A DNA stretch of 64,000 nt from UKL13-2 sp043744255. Its GTDB lineage: Bacteria; Pseudomonadota; Gammaproteobacteria; Burkholderiales; Usitatibacteraceae. Each line of letters begins with the position of its first letter. Position 1 is the stretch's first letter. Shown in pieces: positions 43,345 to 50,520 of the stretch. Position numbers and translations under genes: made by a program. The stretch covers positions 1 to 64,000 of the forward strand of contig JAYTVA010000049.1 of the NCBI GenBank assembly GCA_043744255.1, in the 5' to 3' direction. Below the pieces are notes generated by a model. The model was not told where the DNA came from, did no database searches, and saw only the letters and a program-made list of their open reading frames with translations.

Positions 43345-43911
43345 GTGAGTGCAATCCTTCAACTTTGGTTACCGATTCTTGCCACAGCCGCATTGATTTT
43401 TGTCGCCAGCAGTTTGATTCACATGGTGTTCAAATGGCACAACGCCGATTACAAACAGCTCGCGAATGAGGATGAGGTACGTACCGCGATTCGCAGTGGC
43501 ACACCGAAGCCGGGTCAGTACGTATTGCCGCATTGTGCAGACATGAAAGAGATGCAGGGCACCGAGATGCGCAAGAAATATGTTGAAGGCCCGATTGCCT
43601 TCATGACAGTGCGTGCGAATGGGGTGCCGACGATGGGGGCAGCACTGACGCAGTGGTTCATCTATACCATCGTAATCGCCACCATCGCAGGCGCGGTGGC
43701 GCTACAGACCTATGGCTTGAAAGGCCCGGCCAGCCATGCCGCGCATTTGGTCGGCATGATGAGTTTGTTGGCTTACGCGGGCGGTAGCATCCAGGCCGGC
43801 ATTTGGATGGGGAAACCTTGGGGCAGCGTGGCCAAGGATGTGCTCGACGCAGTGATTTACGCAACCATTAGCGCACAGGCGTTTATGTGGTTGTGGCCAT
43901 CCTCAGCGTGA
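43345..43911 (+). CDS. Multi-pass membrane protein of unknown function
   Basis: 188 residues from the GTG at 43345 (GGGAGAA upstream); an ATG at 43300 would add 15 residues but has no ribosome site. Hydrophobic segments are about 6-26, 102-122, 133-153 and 165-185 (LQLWLPILATAALIFVASSL, LTQWFIYTIVIATIAGAVAL, AHLVGMMSLLAYAGGSIQAG). The soluble loop contains GQYVLPHCADMKEMQGTEM. Not recognised. It ends 4 bases before the convergent anti-sigma gene. Confidence 0.78.
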   Translation: MSAILQLWLPILATAALIFVASSLIHMVFKWHNADYKQLANEDEVRTAIRSGTPKPGQYVLPHCADMKEMQGTEMRKKYVEGPIAFMTVRANGVPTMGAALTQWFIYTIVIATIAGAVALQTYGLKGPASHAAHLVGMMSLLAYAGGSIQAGIWMGKPWGSVAKDVLDAVIYATISAQAFMWLWPSSA

Positions 43912-43915
43912 TGAT

Positions 43916-44710
43916 TTACGGGTTCAACTGCTTGTAAACCGTAGTCGCAATCACCTGCAACTCGGCGCGCGGAATGTCACCAGAAAGCGCATAGCCAAAT
44001 GGCCCGTCGACCCAGTAAAACACGCCGATGCCACGCTCGTCATAAAACCGGAACGCGGTATCAGTGCCCGCACTTTGTTTGCGCGCGAGCATCAACGTGA
44101 GCCGCTTGCCGGCTGCGTTTTGATACATGAATTGCGCGACCGGTGCGTCGTCACCCGGCAGCATGCGCCCGCCCATCAGTTCGTATCCTTGCGCGCTCAA
44201 TCTGGCCGGCTTGATTGCGTTGCCCAAGCGTTTTGACAGCCATGTGAACAGGTGCGCTTCGTCTTGCACCGTCACTTCGACGGGGTGCCGCACTTCGGGC
44301 GTGTAGGCGGCGTGGGCGAGGATTGCTTGGCGTGGAAAATTTGAGGTGGGCGTGGTCGCGATGGTCGCGCGTCTTGCCATGGCGCCGACGTTGTTATTCG
44401 CCGTCCACGAATGCGCCATCCAGCCGATCACTGTGCCTACGGCCAATGCGGCTACCGATGCCGCGAGCAAGGCGCGCTTGGGCTGCCGGTCGCGGTCGAG
44501 TTCACGCGTCAAGCGTGCGGGAATTGGCTCGGTGAGCACACGATCAAAATAGCCGTGCAGCGCTGCATTGAGCGCGCGCATTTTCTGTACGCGCAGCAGC
44601 TCATCTGGCTGGGTGGTGAGCCATCCCTCAACGCGTTCGCGTTGCGCGGGTGGCAACGCGCCATCGATGTAGCGTTGCAAATCCTCTTCGGTGATGGTGG
44701 TGTCGTTCAT
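43916..44710 (-). CDS. Anti-sigma factor (transmembrane)
   Basis: 264 residues. The N-terminal cytoplasmic part (ITEEDLQRYIDGALPPAQRE) is the short anti-sigma helical domain without the usual zinc HxxxCxxC. A membrane helix lies at about 79-98 (LLAASVAALAVGTVIGWMAH). The C-terminal half is a periplasmic sensor-like domain (AHAAYTPEVRHPVEVTVQDE, LTWL-type segment, GVFYWVDGPFGYALSGDI) of the kind seen in transmembrane regulators paired with ECF sigmas. Its start is 10 bases after the stop of the sigma gene, and it is expected to sequester that sigma until a signal arrives. Confidence 0.86.
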   Translation of the reverse strand: MNDTTITEEDLQRYIDGALPPAQRERVEGWLTTQPDELLRVQKMRALNAALHGYFDRVLTEPIPARLTRELDRDRQPKRALLAASVAALAVGTVIGWMAHSWTANNNVGAMARRATIATTPTSNFPRQAILAHAAYTPEVRHPVEVTVQDEAHLFTWLSKRLGNAIKPARLSAQGYELMGGRMLPGDDAPVAQFMYQNAAGKRLTLMLARKQSAGTDTAFRFYDERGIGVFYWVDGPFGYALSGDIPRAELQVIATTVYKQLNP

Positions 44711-44720
44711 GATCGTGGTC

Positions 44721-45245
44721 CTATTTAATAACGCGCAGTGACGCCGGGTTCTCGCCGGTGATTTTCTCGATGGGTAGCGTGCCGTTCATCAGTTGTACCA
44801 AGCGCTGGCGACCACGAGACAGGCGCGACATCACCGTCCCTACTGGTATACCCAACGATTGCGCAACGTCTTCATACGACAGCTCTTCCAGCCCAATCAA
44901 TAGCAATACTTCGCGTTGCTCGTATGAGACTTGTTGCAGGCATTGCGCCAAGTCTCGAATCACACCATCGTTGCGAGGTCGATCAGCGATGGCTTCCAGT
45001 TCGGATTGTTCAATCAGTTGCATGTTCTGGCGCTCGCGCGAACGCACCTGATTGATAAACACGTTATGCATGATGGTAAACAGCCACGCGCGCAGGTCGG
45101 ATTCCTGCTTCCACAATGAAAACTTTTCCATCGCGCGCGCGAGCGTGTCTTGCACCAAATCGTCCGCAGCCGAGGCATCGCCCGTGAGCGCCCGCGCGTA
45201 GCGACGCAGGCGCGGGATCCATTGAACAAGCGCCTCGGTGTGCAT
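44721..45245 (-). CDS. ECF-type RNA polymerase sigma factor
   Basis: 174 residues from the ATG at 45245; an ATG at 45275 would overlap the upstream lipoprotein gene by 23 bases. Region 2: LVQDTLARAMEKFSLWKQES and LRAWLFTIMHNVFINQVRSR. Region 4: VSYEQREVLLLIGLEELSYE with DVAQSLGIPVGTVMSRLSRG as the DNA-recognition helix. It directs RNA polymerase to a small set of genes and is inhibited by the anti-sigma factor downstream. The upstream lipoprotein gene is co-oriented and may be part of its regulon. Confidence 0.94.
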   Translation of the reverse strand: MHTEALVQWIPRLRRYARALTGDASAADDLVQDTLARAMEKFSLWKQESDLRAWLFTIMHNVFINQVRSRERQNMQLIEQSELEAIADRPRNDGVIRDLAQCLQQVSYEQREVLLLIGLEELSYEDVAQSLGIPVGTVMSRLSRGRQRLVQLMNGTLPIEKITGENPASLRVIK

Positions 45246-45252
45246 GCGGATA

Positions 45253-45669
45253 CTATTTGGCAACGCGCCAAACATTGTTGACACCGTCACCAGTCTTGTC
45301 GCCGGGCTTCTGGTCTTTGATCCACAAATAGAGCGGCTTGCCCTGGTAGGCGAGCTGTTTGTTGCCGTCGTCGCGGGTGACCGCACTGTAATCGCCAGCA
45401 GCGGCTTCGCTACCCGCCATCACTGGCGGCCAGTTGATGGCGCATTGGCCGTTGCACACGCTCTTGCCATTGCCCGCTTGGTCGCGGTCGAAGGTGTAGA
45501 GCGTCATGCCGGCCGCATTGGTGAGGGTGCCATCGGCGGCGAGTTTGATTTGCGAAGGGGTGACGGGTGCGGTAGTCGCGCAGCCGACAAGGAATGCCGA
45601 ATACGCGATAGCCACAAAGGTACGGCGATAGGTACCGCGCAAGGTGCTGCGATTGAGTGCGAAATTCAT
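45253..45669 (-). CDS. Lipoprotein with secreted-repeat (COG4315-type) domain
   Basis: 138 residues from the ATG at 45669 with GGGAGAA upstream. Lipobox LVGC gives Cys30. The mature protein contains the COG4315 repeat signature: ADGTLTNAAGMTLYTFDRDQ, GQCAINWPPVM and LAYQGKPLYLWIKDQKPGD. Such lipoproteins are common next to ECF sigma/anti-sigma pairs and may sense oxidants or bind metal, but the function is not established. It is first in a minus-strand unit with the sigma and anti-sigma genes. Confidence 0.85.
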   Translation of the reverse strand: MNFALNRSTLRGTYRRTFVAIAYSAFLVGCATTAPVTPSQIKLAADGTLTNAAGMTLYTFDRDQAGNGKSVCNGQCAINWPPVMAGSEAAAGDYSAVTRDDGNKQLAYQGKPLYLWIKDQKPGDKTGDGVNNVWRVAK

Positions 45670-45760
45670 CAACGTTTCTCCCGAAGATTATTGGCTCGCT
45701 CCCGCTCAGTGGCGGGTGGCGAGAATTAGGCAAGCACTACTCTGCCGACCTCATTGGAGT

Positions 45761-45786
45761 AAACAACTGTGACGTGAAATTATTCC
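45761..45786 (-). promoter_or_regulatory. Possible ECF-type promoter for the lipoprotein-sigma operon
   Basis: On the minus strand GGAAT at 45786-45782 is followed after 17 bases by GTTT at 45764-45761, resembling a GGAAC-N16/17-GTT ECF promoter. It lies about 92 bases upstream of the lipoprotein start. Autoregulation by the adjacent sigma would fit; this is only a pattern match. Confidence 0.3.
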
Positions 45787-45831
45787 GCGATACGAAAAAT
45801 AAAGGTGTGTGACTAAAAACTTGAATTGCCT

Positions 45832-45857
45832 GAAACCCCCCGCCAATAGGGGGTTTC
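45832..45857. terminator. Terminator hairpin after the GlsB-like gene
   Basis: GAAACCCCC and GGGGGTTTC around an 8-base loop. It lies about 20 bases downstream of the minus-strand gene that ends at 45877, so it probably stops transcription before the lipoprotein promoter region. Confidence 0.7.
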
Positions 45858-45876
45858 TCTTAATCAGCCAAGGCGA

Positions 45877-46128
45877 TTAGTGAAAATAGCGCCACGCGAG
45901 CAGCGCGATCAATGCACCGATCACGGACATGAAAAAACCGGCTGGGTGAAACGCCGCACCATCGGCAGGCTTACTAAAAATGCGACTGATACCGCCACCG
46001 ATGAACGAGCCGACGATGCCAAGGACGCCGGTCATCAGGATCCCCATGCTGTCGGCTCCGGGCAGCAGAAAGCGGGCCACAGCGCCAGCGACGATTCCGA
46101 CGATAAACATCCAGAGTAAATGCAGCAT
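45877..46128 (-). CDS. GlsB/YeaQ/YmgE-family stress membrane protein
   Basis: 83 residues from the ATG at 46128 with AGGAGA upstream. The sequence is the typical transglycosylase-associated family pattern: LLWMFIVGIVAGAVARFLLP, GILMTGVLGIVGSFIGGGIS and FFMSVIGALIALLAWRYF, that is three membrane helices with glycine-rich turns. Members respond to stress but the biochemical role is unknown. Single gene with its own terminator. Confidence 0.92.
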   Translation of the reverse strand: MLHLLWMFIVGIVAGAVARFLLPGADSMGILMTGVLGIVGSFIGGGISRIFSKPADGAAFHPAGFFMSVIGALIALLAWRYFH

Positions 46129-46228
46129 GATTGGTTCTCCTGAGTTATTTGAGATGGGTGCGTAAAAACTGAACGTCAACTATAGCGCACCATGTTTTCT
46201 GTTGTCGAAGTAAGCAAGAGGTGCAGTT

Positions 46229-46525
46229 TCAACTTTTGTGTCGTCTCGTGCTAGAAAGTGACTCGCGCTGATCCTTCCAGTTCCACCACTTCAACTTTTC
46301 AGCCTCGTGGCTCACGTTCGATGCGTAGTACACCGCGCACCGGAACACATACAACACACAGCGATCCTGTTTCACGCCGGTCGATTTGCACAATTGGTCG
46401 TAGAGTTGTTGCGGGCTGCGCCCATTCAATTGCGCGACACGGGCGATGCCGAGGCCAATCAAATCCTGTGCGATGGACACGCCCACGCCGGGAATTTTTT
46501 CAAGCTCTGATTTATTAGATGCCAT
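46229..46525 (-). CDS. Helix-hairpin-helix protein, Cdd1-like
   Basis: 98 residues from the ATG at 46525. Residues 6-40 form a helix-hairpin-helix motif (LEKIPGVGVSIAQDLIGLG), followed by RVAQLNGRSPQQLYDQLCKS and CVLYVFRCAVYYAS, the pattern of the Cdd1 (pathogenicity-locus) family. It probably binds nucleic acid non-specifically; the role is unknown. It overlaps the end of the VOC gene by 11 bases, so the two are coupled. Confidence 0.85.
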   Translation of the reverse strand: MASNKSELEKIPGVGVSIAQDLIGLGIARVAQLNGRSPQQLYDQLCKSTGVKQDRCVLYVFRCAVYYASNVSHEAEKLKWWNWKDQRESLSSTRRHKS

Positions 46526-46868
46526 CGCCGAGTTTGAAATGCGGGTTTTCAATAATGCCGATGACATTACCAAACGGATCAATCACACTCGCCGTTTTGA
46601 TGCCATCGCCCACATCCATGATCGCATCGTTGGCCGTCGCGCCCTCGGCAAGCAATTGCGCAAACACCTCGCCGATATTGGCGACTCCCCAATATGTCGC
46701 CACGCCGTCACCATCCGGCAACAACCCCAATTCATAGCCACCGACGTTAAAGCCAACGTAAAACGGCTGATCGAAATAGGGCGCGTGACCGACGACTTTT
46801 GTGTACCAAGCTTTGGCTTCGTCAAGGTTGCTGACGTGATAGATGACGGTGCGGAGTCCTTGGAACAT
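46515..46868 (-). CDS. VOC-family (glyoxalase-like) protein
   Basis: 117 residues from the ATG at 46868. The fold is one vicinal-oxygen-chelate module pair: LRTVIYHVSNLDEAKAWYTK, YVGFNVGGYELGLLPDG, ATYWGVANIGEVFAQLLAEG and VIDPFGNVIGIIENPHF, with the usual His and Glu positions. Members act as glyoxalases, dioxygenases or resistance proteins; the substrate is not determined. Coupled to the Cdd1-like gene and divergent from the tubulin operon. Confidence 0.88.
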   Translation of the reverse strand: MFQGLRTVIYHVSNLDEAKAWYTKVVGHAPYFDQPFYVGFNVGGYELGLLPDGDGVATYWGVANIGEVFAQLLAEGATANDAIMDVGDGIKTASVIDPFGNVIGIIENPHFKLGDGI

Positions 46869-46953
46869 GGGGGTCGCTCGGTGTGGTGAGTACGAATCGT
46901 AGCACTGCCGATGGCCTTGCGTCGCTACGCGCCGTCGGCCGCTCGGGGACGGA

Positions 46954-48525
46954 TTGACCAACCGTGTTTGGCTATACTGTCAGGCTTCCGATTACCTGCA
47001 TTTTTGCCGCAACGCATGGCGCACTCTTATCATCGTGGACGATAACAAAAACGAAGTCTGGGAATTCGGTCGGGAACGATGGATTCGTGATCTGAAGTCG
47101 GGGCGTTTTTCGCTACGCGACTATCAGGATCGTGCGGTCAATTTCGCCGATGTTGATGCCGAAGAAGTCGCAGCACTGTGCGCCGCGCGCAGGCTGCAAA
47201 CCATTGATGAGCAGGTCACGTATCTGCCCGAGAGTTTCCATTTTTCCCCGAGCGATGGCGCGCGCTTGGCCGCAAGCGAGTCGCGTGTGTGCCCGCCGTG
47301 GGCATGCCCGTTCGGTGCCAGCGTGAGCGCGGGACGCAAGCATCCGGGCGGCCTGCGGCTGAGTGCCGATCCGCTGCGCTTACGCGCCGGGCTGGTGGCG
47401 ACGGGCGATCCTGATCGCGTCATCCCGATGCCACCGCCGGGTCGCCACGAATTCATGGTCGGTAAGTTTGGCTGCAAGGCATCGCGTTTGCTCGCGATCG
47501 ACAATCAGCGCGGGCAACTTTTTTGCTTTCGCGAAACCAGCCAACGGTGGCAGGAATTGAAGCCGCAAAACTCATCAGCCAGTTTGCCGGTTTCGCAACT
47601 CGCCCCCGGCGCGTGGGCACCGTTTGCGCAAGACCTCGATGCGTCGCCATCATTTCTGGTGCCCACCGATTACGGCATCGCCAAGGTCACTGTCAATTTG
47701 GTTGCAGGCACTTACGAATTGCGCACGGCATCGGCAGAAAAGTGCGTGGCCAGCCCAGCCGCGTGGCAGGGCGATATCTATTGTCTCGGCATGTTGTCAA
47801 CAAACCAGCTTGGCGTGATTGCCGTCACGGCCGCCGAGGGTGAGCAATGGCGCGTCGTTGCGCGCTACCCAATCACCGGCGCAGTGGGTGAGGCCGAGTG
47901 GGGTCTGCCGGTGGTCGATAGCCGGCGGCTCATCTGGTCATCCGCTGCCGGCCAGATCGTGGTGCACCGTGATGACGGCAGCGCAGTTGAAGCTGAGTTA
48001 GTAGCGTGGCCATCGGGCTTTGCGCCGCAGTTTCGCTTCGGTGCGCCGCACCACGCGGTCGATGGCAATTTGTGGCAACTCTGCTATCAGCACGACGAGG
48101 GCTATTACGCGTACATCGCGCTCGGCACCGACTTTCCCGATGTACACCGCACCAGTTCCGCGAGGTTTGGTACCGGCATGTCCACGTTCAAACTTGAAAC
48201 CCAACTCAAGGCCAACCCGTGGCTCGATCTTGAGCATGGCATGCACGCATCCGAAGACGATGTGATTCTGCCGCTACTGGAGTCTTTTTCGTCTGGGTAT
48301 CTGATTGCAGTCTCGACACAAAGCACGCAGGCGCTCGACGTGGTGCTCGACGATCCAGACAAGGTGTTCTGCAAATTTGAGTGGCATGGCCCGCGTGGGC
48401 GCAGTGCGTTCTACTCTGCGAAAATTGCCCGGCCATGGGAAACGCGCGTGTTCGGCTACGATGGACACCTGTTCCTGAGTCATTCAGAACTCAATGGCAT
48501 CTTGGGGTGGAGATCGACGACGTGA
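46954..48525 (+). CDS. Unknown protein, first gene of tubulin-like operon
   Basis: About 523 residues if the TTG at 46954 is used (GGGGA upstream); a GTG at 47035 would remove 27. The start is therefore uncertain. The protein has no signal peptide or membrane helix. An Asp/Trp-rich start (VDDNKNEVWEFGRERWIRD) leads into a Pro/Ser segment with CPPWACPFGA and then repeated beta-hairpin patterns (GCKASRLLAIDNQRGQLFCF, EWGLPVVDSRRLIWSSAAGQ, VVHRDDGSAVEAEL, HHAVDGNLWQLCYQ), which suggest a beta-propeller-like fold. Not recognised. It lies 13 bases before the vWA-like gene and is divergent from the VOC gene. Confidence 0.78.
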   Translation: MTNRVWLYCQASDYLHFCRNAWRTLIIVDDNKNEVWEFGRERWIRDLKSGRFSLRDYQDRAVNFADVDAEEVAALCAARRLQTIDEQVTYLPESFHFSPSDGARLAASESRVCPPWACPFGASVSAGRKHPGGLRLSADPLRLRAGLVATGDPDRVIPMPPPGRHEFMVGKFGCKASRLLAIDNQRGQLFCFRETSQRWQELKPQNSSASLPVSQLAPGAWAPFAQDLDASPSFLVPTDYGIAKVTVNLVAGTYELRTASAEKCVASPAAWQGDIYCLGMLSTNQLGVIAVTAAEGEQWRVVARYPITGAVGEAEWGLPVVDSRRLIWSSAAGQIVVHRDDGSAVEAELVAWPSGFAPQFRFGAPHHAVDGNLWQLCYQHDEGYYAYIALGTDFPDVHRTSSARFGTGMSTFKLETQLKANPWLDLEHGMHASEDDVILPLLESFSSGYLIAVSTQSTQALDVVLDDPDKVFCKFEWHGPRGRSAFYSAKIARPWETRVFGYDGHLFLSHSELNGILGWRSTT

Positions 48526-48538
48526 GGGTAATGACGTA

Positions 48539-50017
48539 ATGCGGTCGGTGAATTATTTTCGGTGGGTCATTGTGCTCTGCAGTGCGTGCGCGTTGCCGCT
48601 CGCTGCAGCCGTGCCGCAGGCGTTCTTGATCCAGAACTCCGGCTGGATGGAGCCGTTTTATGTCGATCAAGATTCTCAGTTCAAGCCGCTCATCAAAGCG
48701 GTGGTGAACGAGGCCACTACGGCAGCAACCGAAGTCGTCATTGCATCGTTCAACCAGACTGCCGGCAACAACGCGTCGCCGGTGATTCATTTTCAAGATG
48801 CGCGCACCGCGCTGGGCAACCAGATTGATCGTATTCAACTGGCGAGAAAACCCAACGGCGCATTGGCTGATACCGATTTTCAAGAAGCCGTGGGTCAAAC
48901 GATTTCACTCGCCTTCAAAGCGCGCCCCGGCATTATTTGGATATTCACCAACAACAAAAACAGCCCGAATAACAGCACCGAGACTGCACAAAAAAACAAA
49001 GAGTTTTACAACCTGTTGCACAACGAGGAAGCGATCACCCGCACCCTCGCGTTCCCGATCAAGATGCCGGTGACAGGCAAGTTGTTCGCGGCCAATGGCT
49101 TGATGGTTTACGCCCTCGCGTATGGCAAAGATGCAGAGAAAGATTTGCTGGAGATCGTGCGCAGTGGCCGCATCGGCAAAATTTTCACCGAGCCGCCTGC
49201 GCGTCTGAAACCGCTCGACGCGGAGTCGGTGCGCATCGTGCCACAGGAAATTAAAAATCAAACCAAGGCGCGCCTCAGTATGGCGACCGATCAGCGCACG
49301 ATCATTGTCGATATTGATGCGGACGCAGGTTACAAGGAAGGTGACGCGCTGGAGTTTGTCGCCGACATTGAGAATTTGTTTTTTCCGTATGTGATCGAAC
49401 AAGCCGAGTTGAGTGCGCAGCTCCGCGCGAAAGAGTGGCAGCGTCCGTTGACGGTATCGCCTGCGCGCTTGCGTGGATTGCAGCCTAGTAAAAGTACGGC
49501 GGTATCGGTGCGCATGCCGCTGCCGGATGCCGCACTGAAATCGAAATGGTCAATATCGGCGCTCAGTTCCATGGGAAAACAGGTGCAGGTGCCCGTCGCT
49601 ATTGAAGTTTCGTTGTCCAACCAATCGCTAGGACTCGCTACAAGTTTTGAGACGCGGCTGAAAGAAATCTTCCCGGGTGACCCGCTGTCGGACGCTTTTT
49701 TTCCTCCGACCAAGCGAAGCTCGGTGGCGTATATTCCGGTGGTGATTCGTGTCAGCTATCCGCTCGCACCGCTGTTGCTGGCGGTGGCGGCTGCGTTGCT
49801 ATTATTGGTCTTGCCGTTGGTGTTGTTCATGTTGATGGGTCGCGAAAAGCGCATCCAAGTGACGGTCAATGAGCGCCCGCAACGCTTGAAAATCAAAGCG
49901 TTTGGTCGAGTCGAAGTCCGCACGCTCGAAGGCGAAGTCGCGGGAGAAGTTTCCGCCACGCCGTGGTCGCTCAAGGTTAGCAAACAAATTCCGCCCCATA
50001 CTATTTCTATCCGTTAA
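48539..50017 (+). CDS. Degenerate vWA-like exported/membrane protein
   Basis: 492 residues from the ATG at 48539 with GAGGG upstream. A signal peptide (1 to about 24) is followed by AVPQAFLIQNSGWMEPF, in which QNSGWM (32-37) takes the place of the DxSxS metal site of von Willebrand A domains; downstream TEVVIASFNQTAG, TDFQEAVGQTISLAF and PGIIWIFTNNKNSPNN fit the alternating strands and helices of that fold. A middle beta region and a membrane helix at about 405-430 (APLLLAVAAALLLLVLPLVL) precede an 80-residue cytoplasmic tail (RIQVTVNERPQRLKIKAFGR). So the vWA-like part would face the periplasm. The loss of the metal motif suggests protein binding rather than metal-dependent adhesion. Confidence 0.72.
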   Translation: MRSVNYFRWVIVLCSACALPLAAAVPQAFLIQNSGWMEPFYVDQDSQFKPLIKAVVNEATTAATEVVIASFNQTAGNNASPVIHFQDARTALGNQIDRIQLARKPNGALADTDFQEAVGQTISLAFKARPGIIWIFTNNKNSPNNSTETAQKNKEFYNLLHNEEAITRTLAFPIKMPVTGKLFAANGLMVYALAYGKDAEKDLLEIVRSGRIGKIFTEPPARLKPLDAESVRIVPQEIKNQTKARLSMATDQRTIIVDIDADAGYKEGDALEFVADIENLFFPYVIEQAELSAQLRAKEWQRPLTVSPARLRGLQPSKSTAVSVRMPLPDAALKSKWSISALSSMGKQVQVPVAIEVSLSNQSLGLATSFETRLKEIFPGDPLSDAFFPPTKRSSVAYIPVVIRVSYPLAPLLLAVAAALLLLVLPLVLFMLMGREKRIQVTVNERPQRLKIKAFGRVEVRTLEGEVAGEVSATPWSLKVSKQIPPHTISIR

Positions 50018-50041
50018 CGGTTTTATCAGGAGCGCATCACC

Positions 50042-50488
50042 ATGGCTGACAACAAAGACAGCGGTTTCAAACTGCCGCCACCGAAGGATTCAACGCCGGT
50101 TGTCACTGGCACGCCGCCAACTGCGTCGCCCTCGACGACCACGGCGCCCTCAACAAAAACCGACGGTGCAGTCATTCAAATCGGCAGCGCCGAATCTGAC
50201 ACCAGCGCGCGCGATCTGGCGATTGGCGGCGGCGTGCTGTTGGTGTTGTTGATCGCATTCTTCTTCGCCAAAAATGCCTACGCGAATCGCTTGGTCGCCA
50301 AGCGCGTTGCCCCAAGCTCAGCCAACGGCGCGGCTTGGTGGCTGTTTATCTTCTTGAGCGCACTGGCCATCATGGGTGTGCTCGGTGTTGCTAATGCCGA
50401 CAAATTCCTCGCCTTCATTTACGTGGCACCGCTGACGCTGATCGCGCTGGTCGCGTTGATATTCATGCTTTTGACTGGCCGCCGTTAA
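50042..50488 (+). CDS. Three-helix membrane protein in tubulin-like operon
   Basis: 148 residues with AGGAG before the ATG. The first 55 residues are Pro/Ser/Thr-rich and soluble (DNKDSGFKLPPPKDSTPVVT). Three membrane helices follow: LAIGGGVLLVLLIAFFFAKN, WWLFIFLSALAIMGVLGVA and LAFIYVAPLTLIALVALIFM. Not recognised. It lies between the vWA-like and the tubulin-like genes (24 and 32 bases), so it is probably a membrane component of the same machine. Confidence 0.82.
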   Translation: MADNKDSGFKLPPPKDSTPVVTGTPPTASPSTTTAPSTKTDGAVIQIGSAESDTSARDLAIGGGVLLVLLIAFFFAKNAYANRLVAKRVAPSSANGAAWWLFIFLSALAIMGVLGVANADKFLAFIYVAPLTLIALVALIFMLLTGRR

Positions 50489-50520
50489 CCGATCCAACTT
50501 TTCGTATTCAGGAGCCATCC

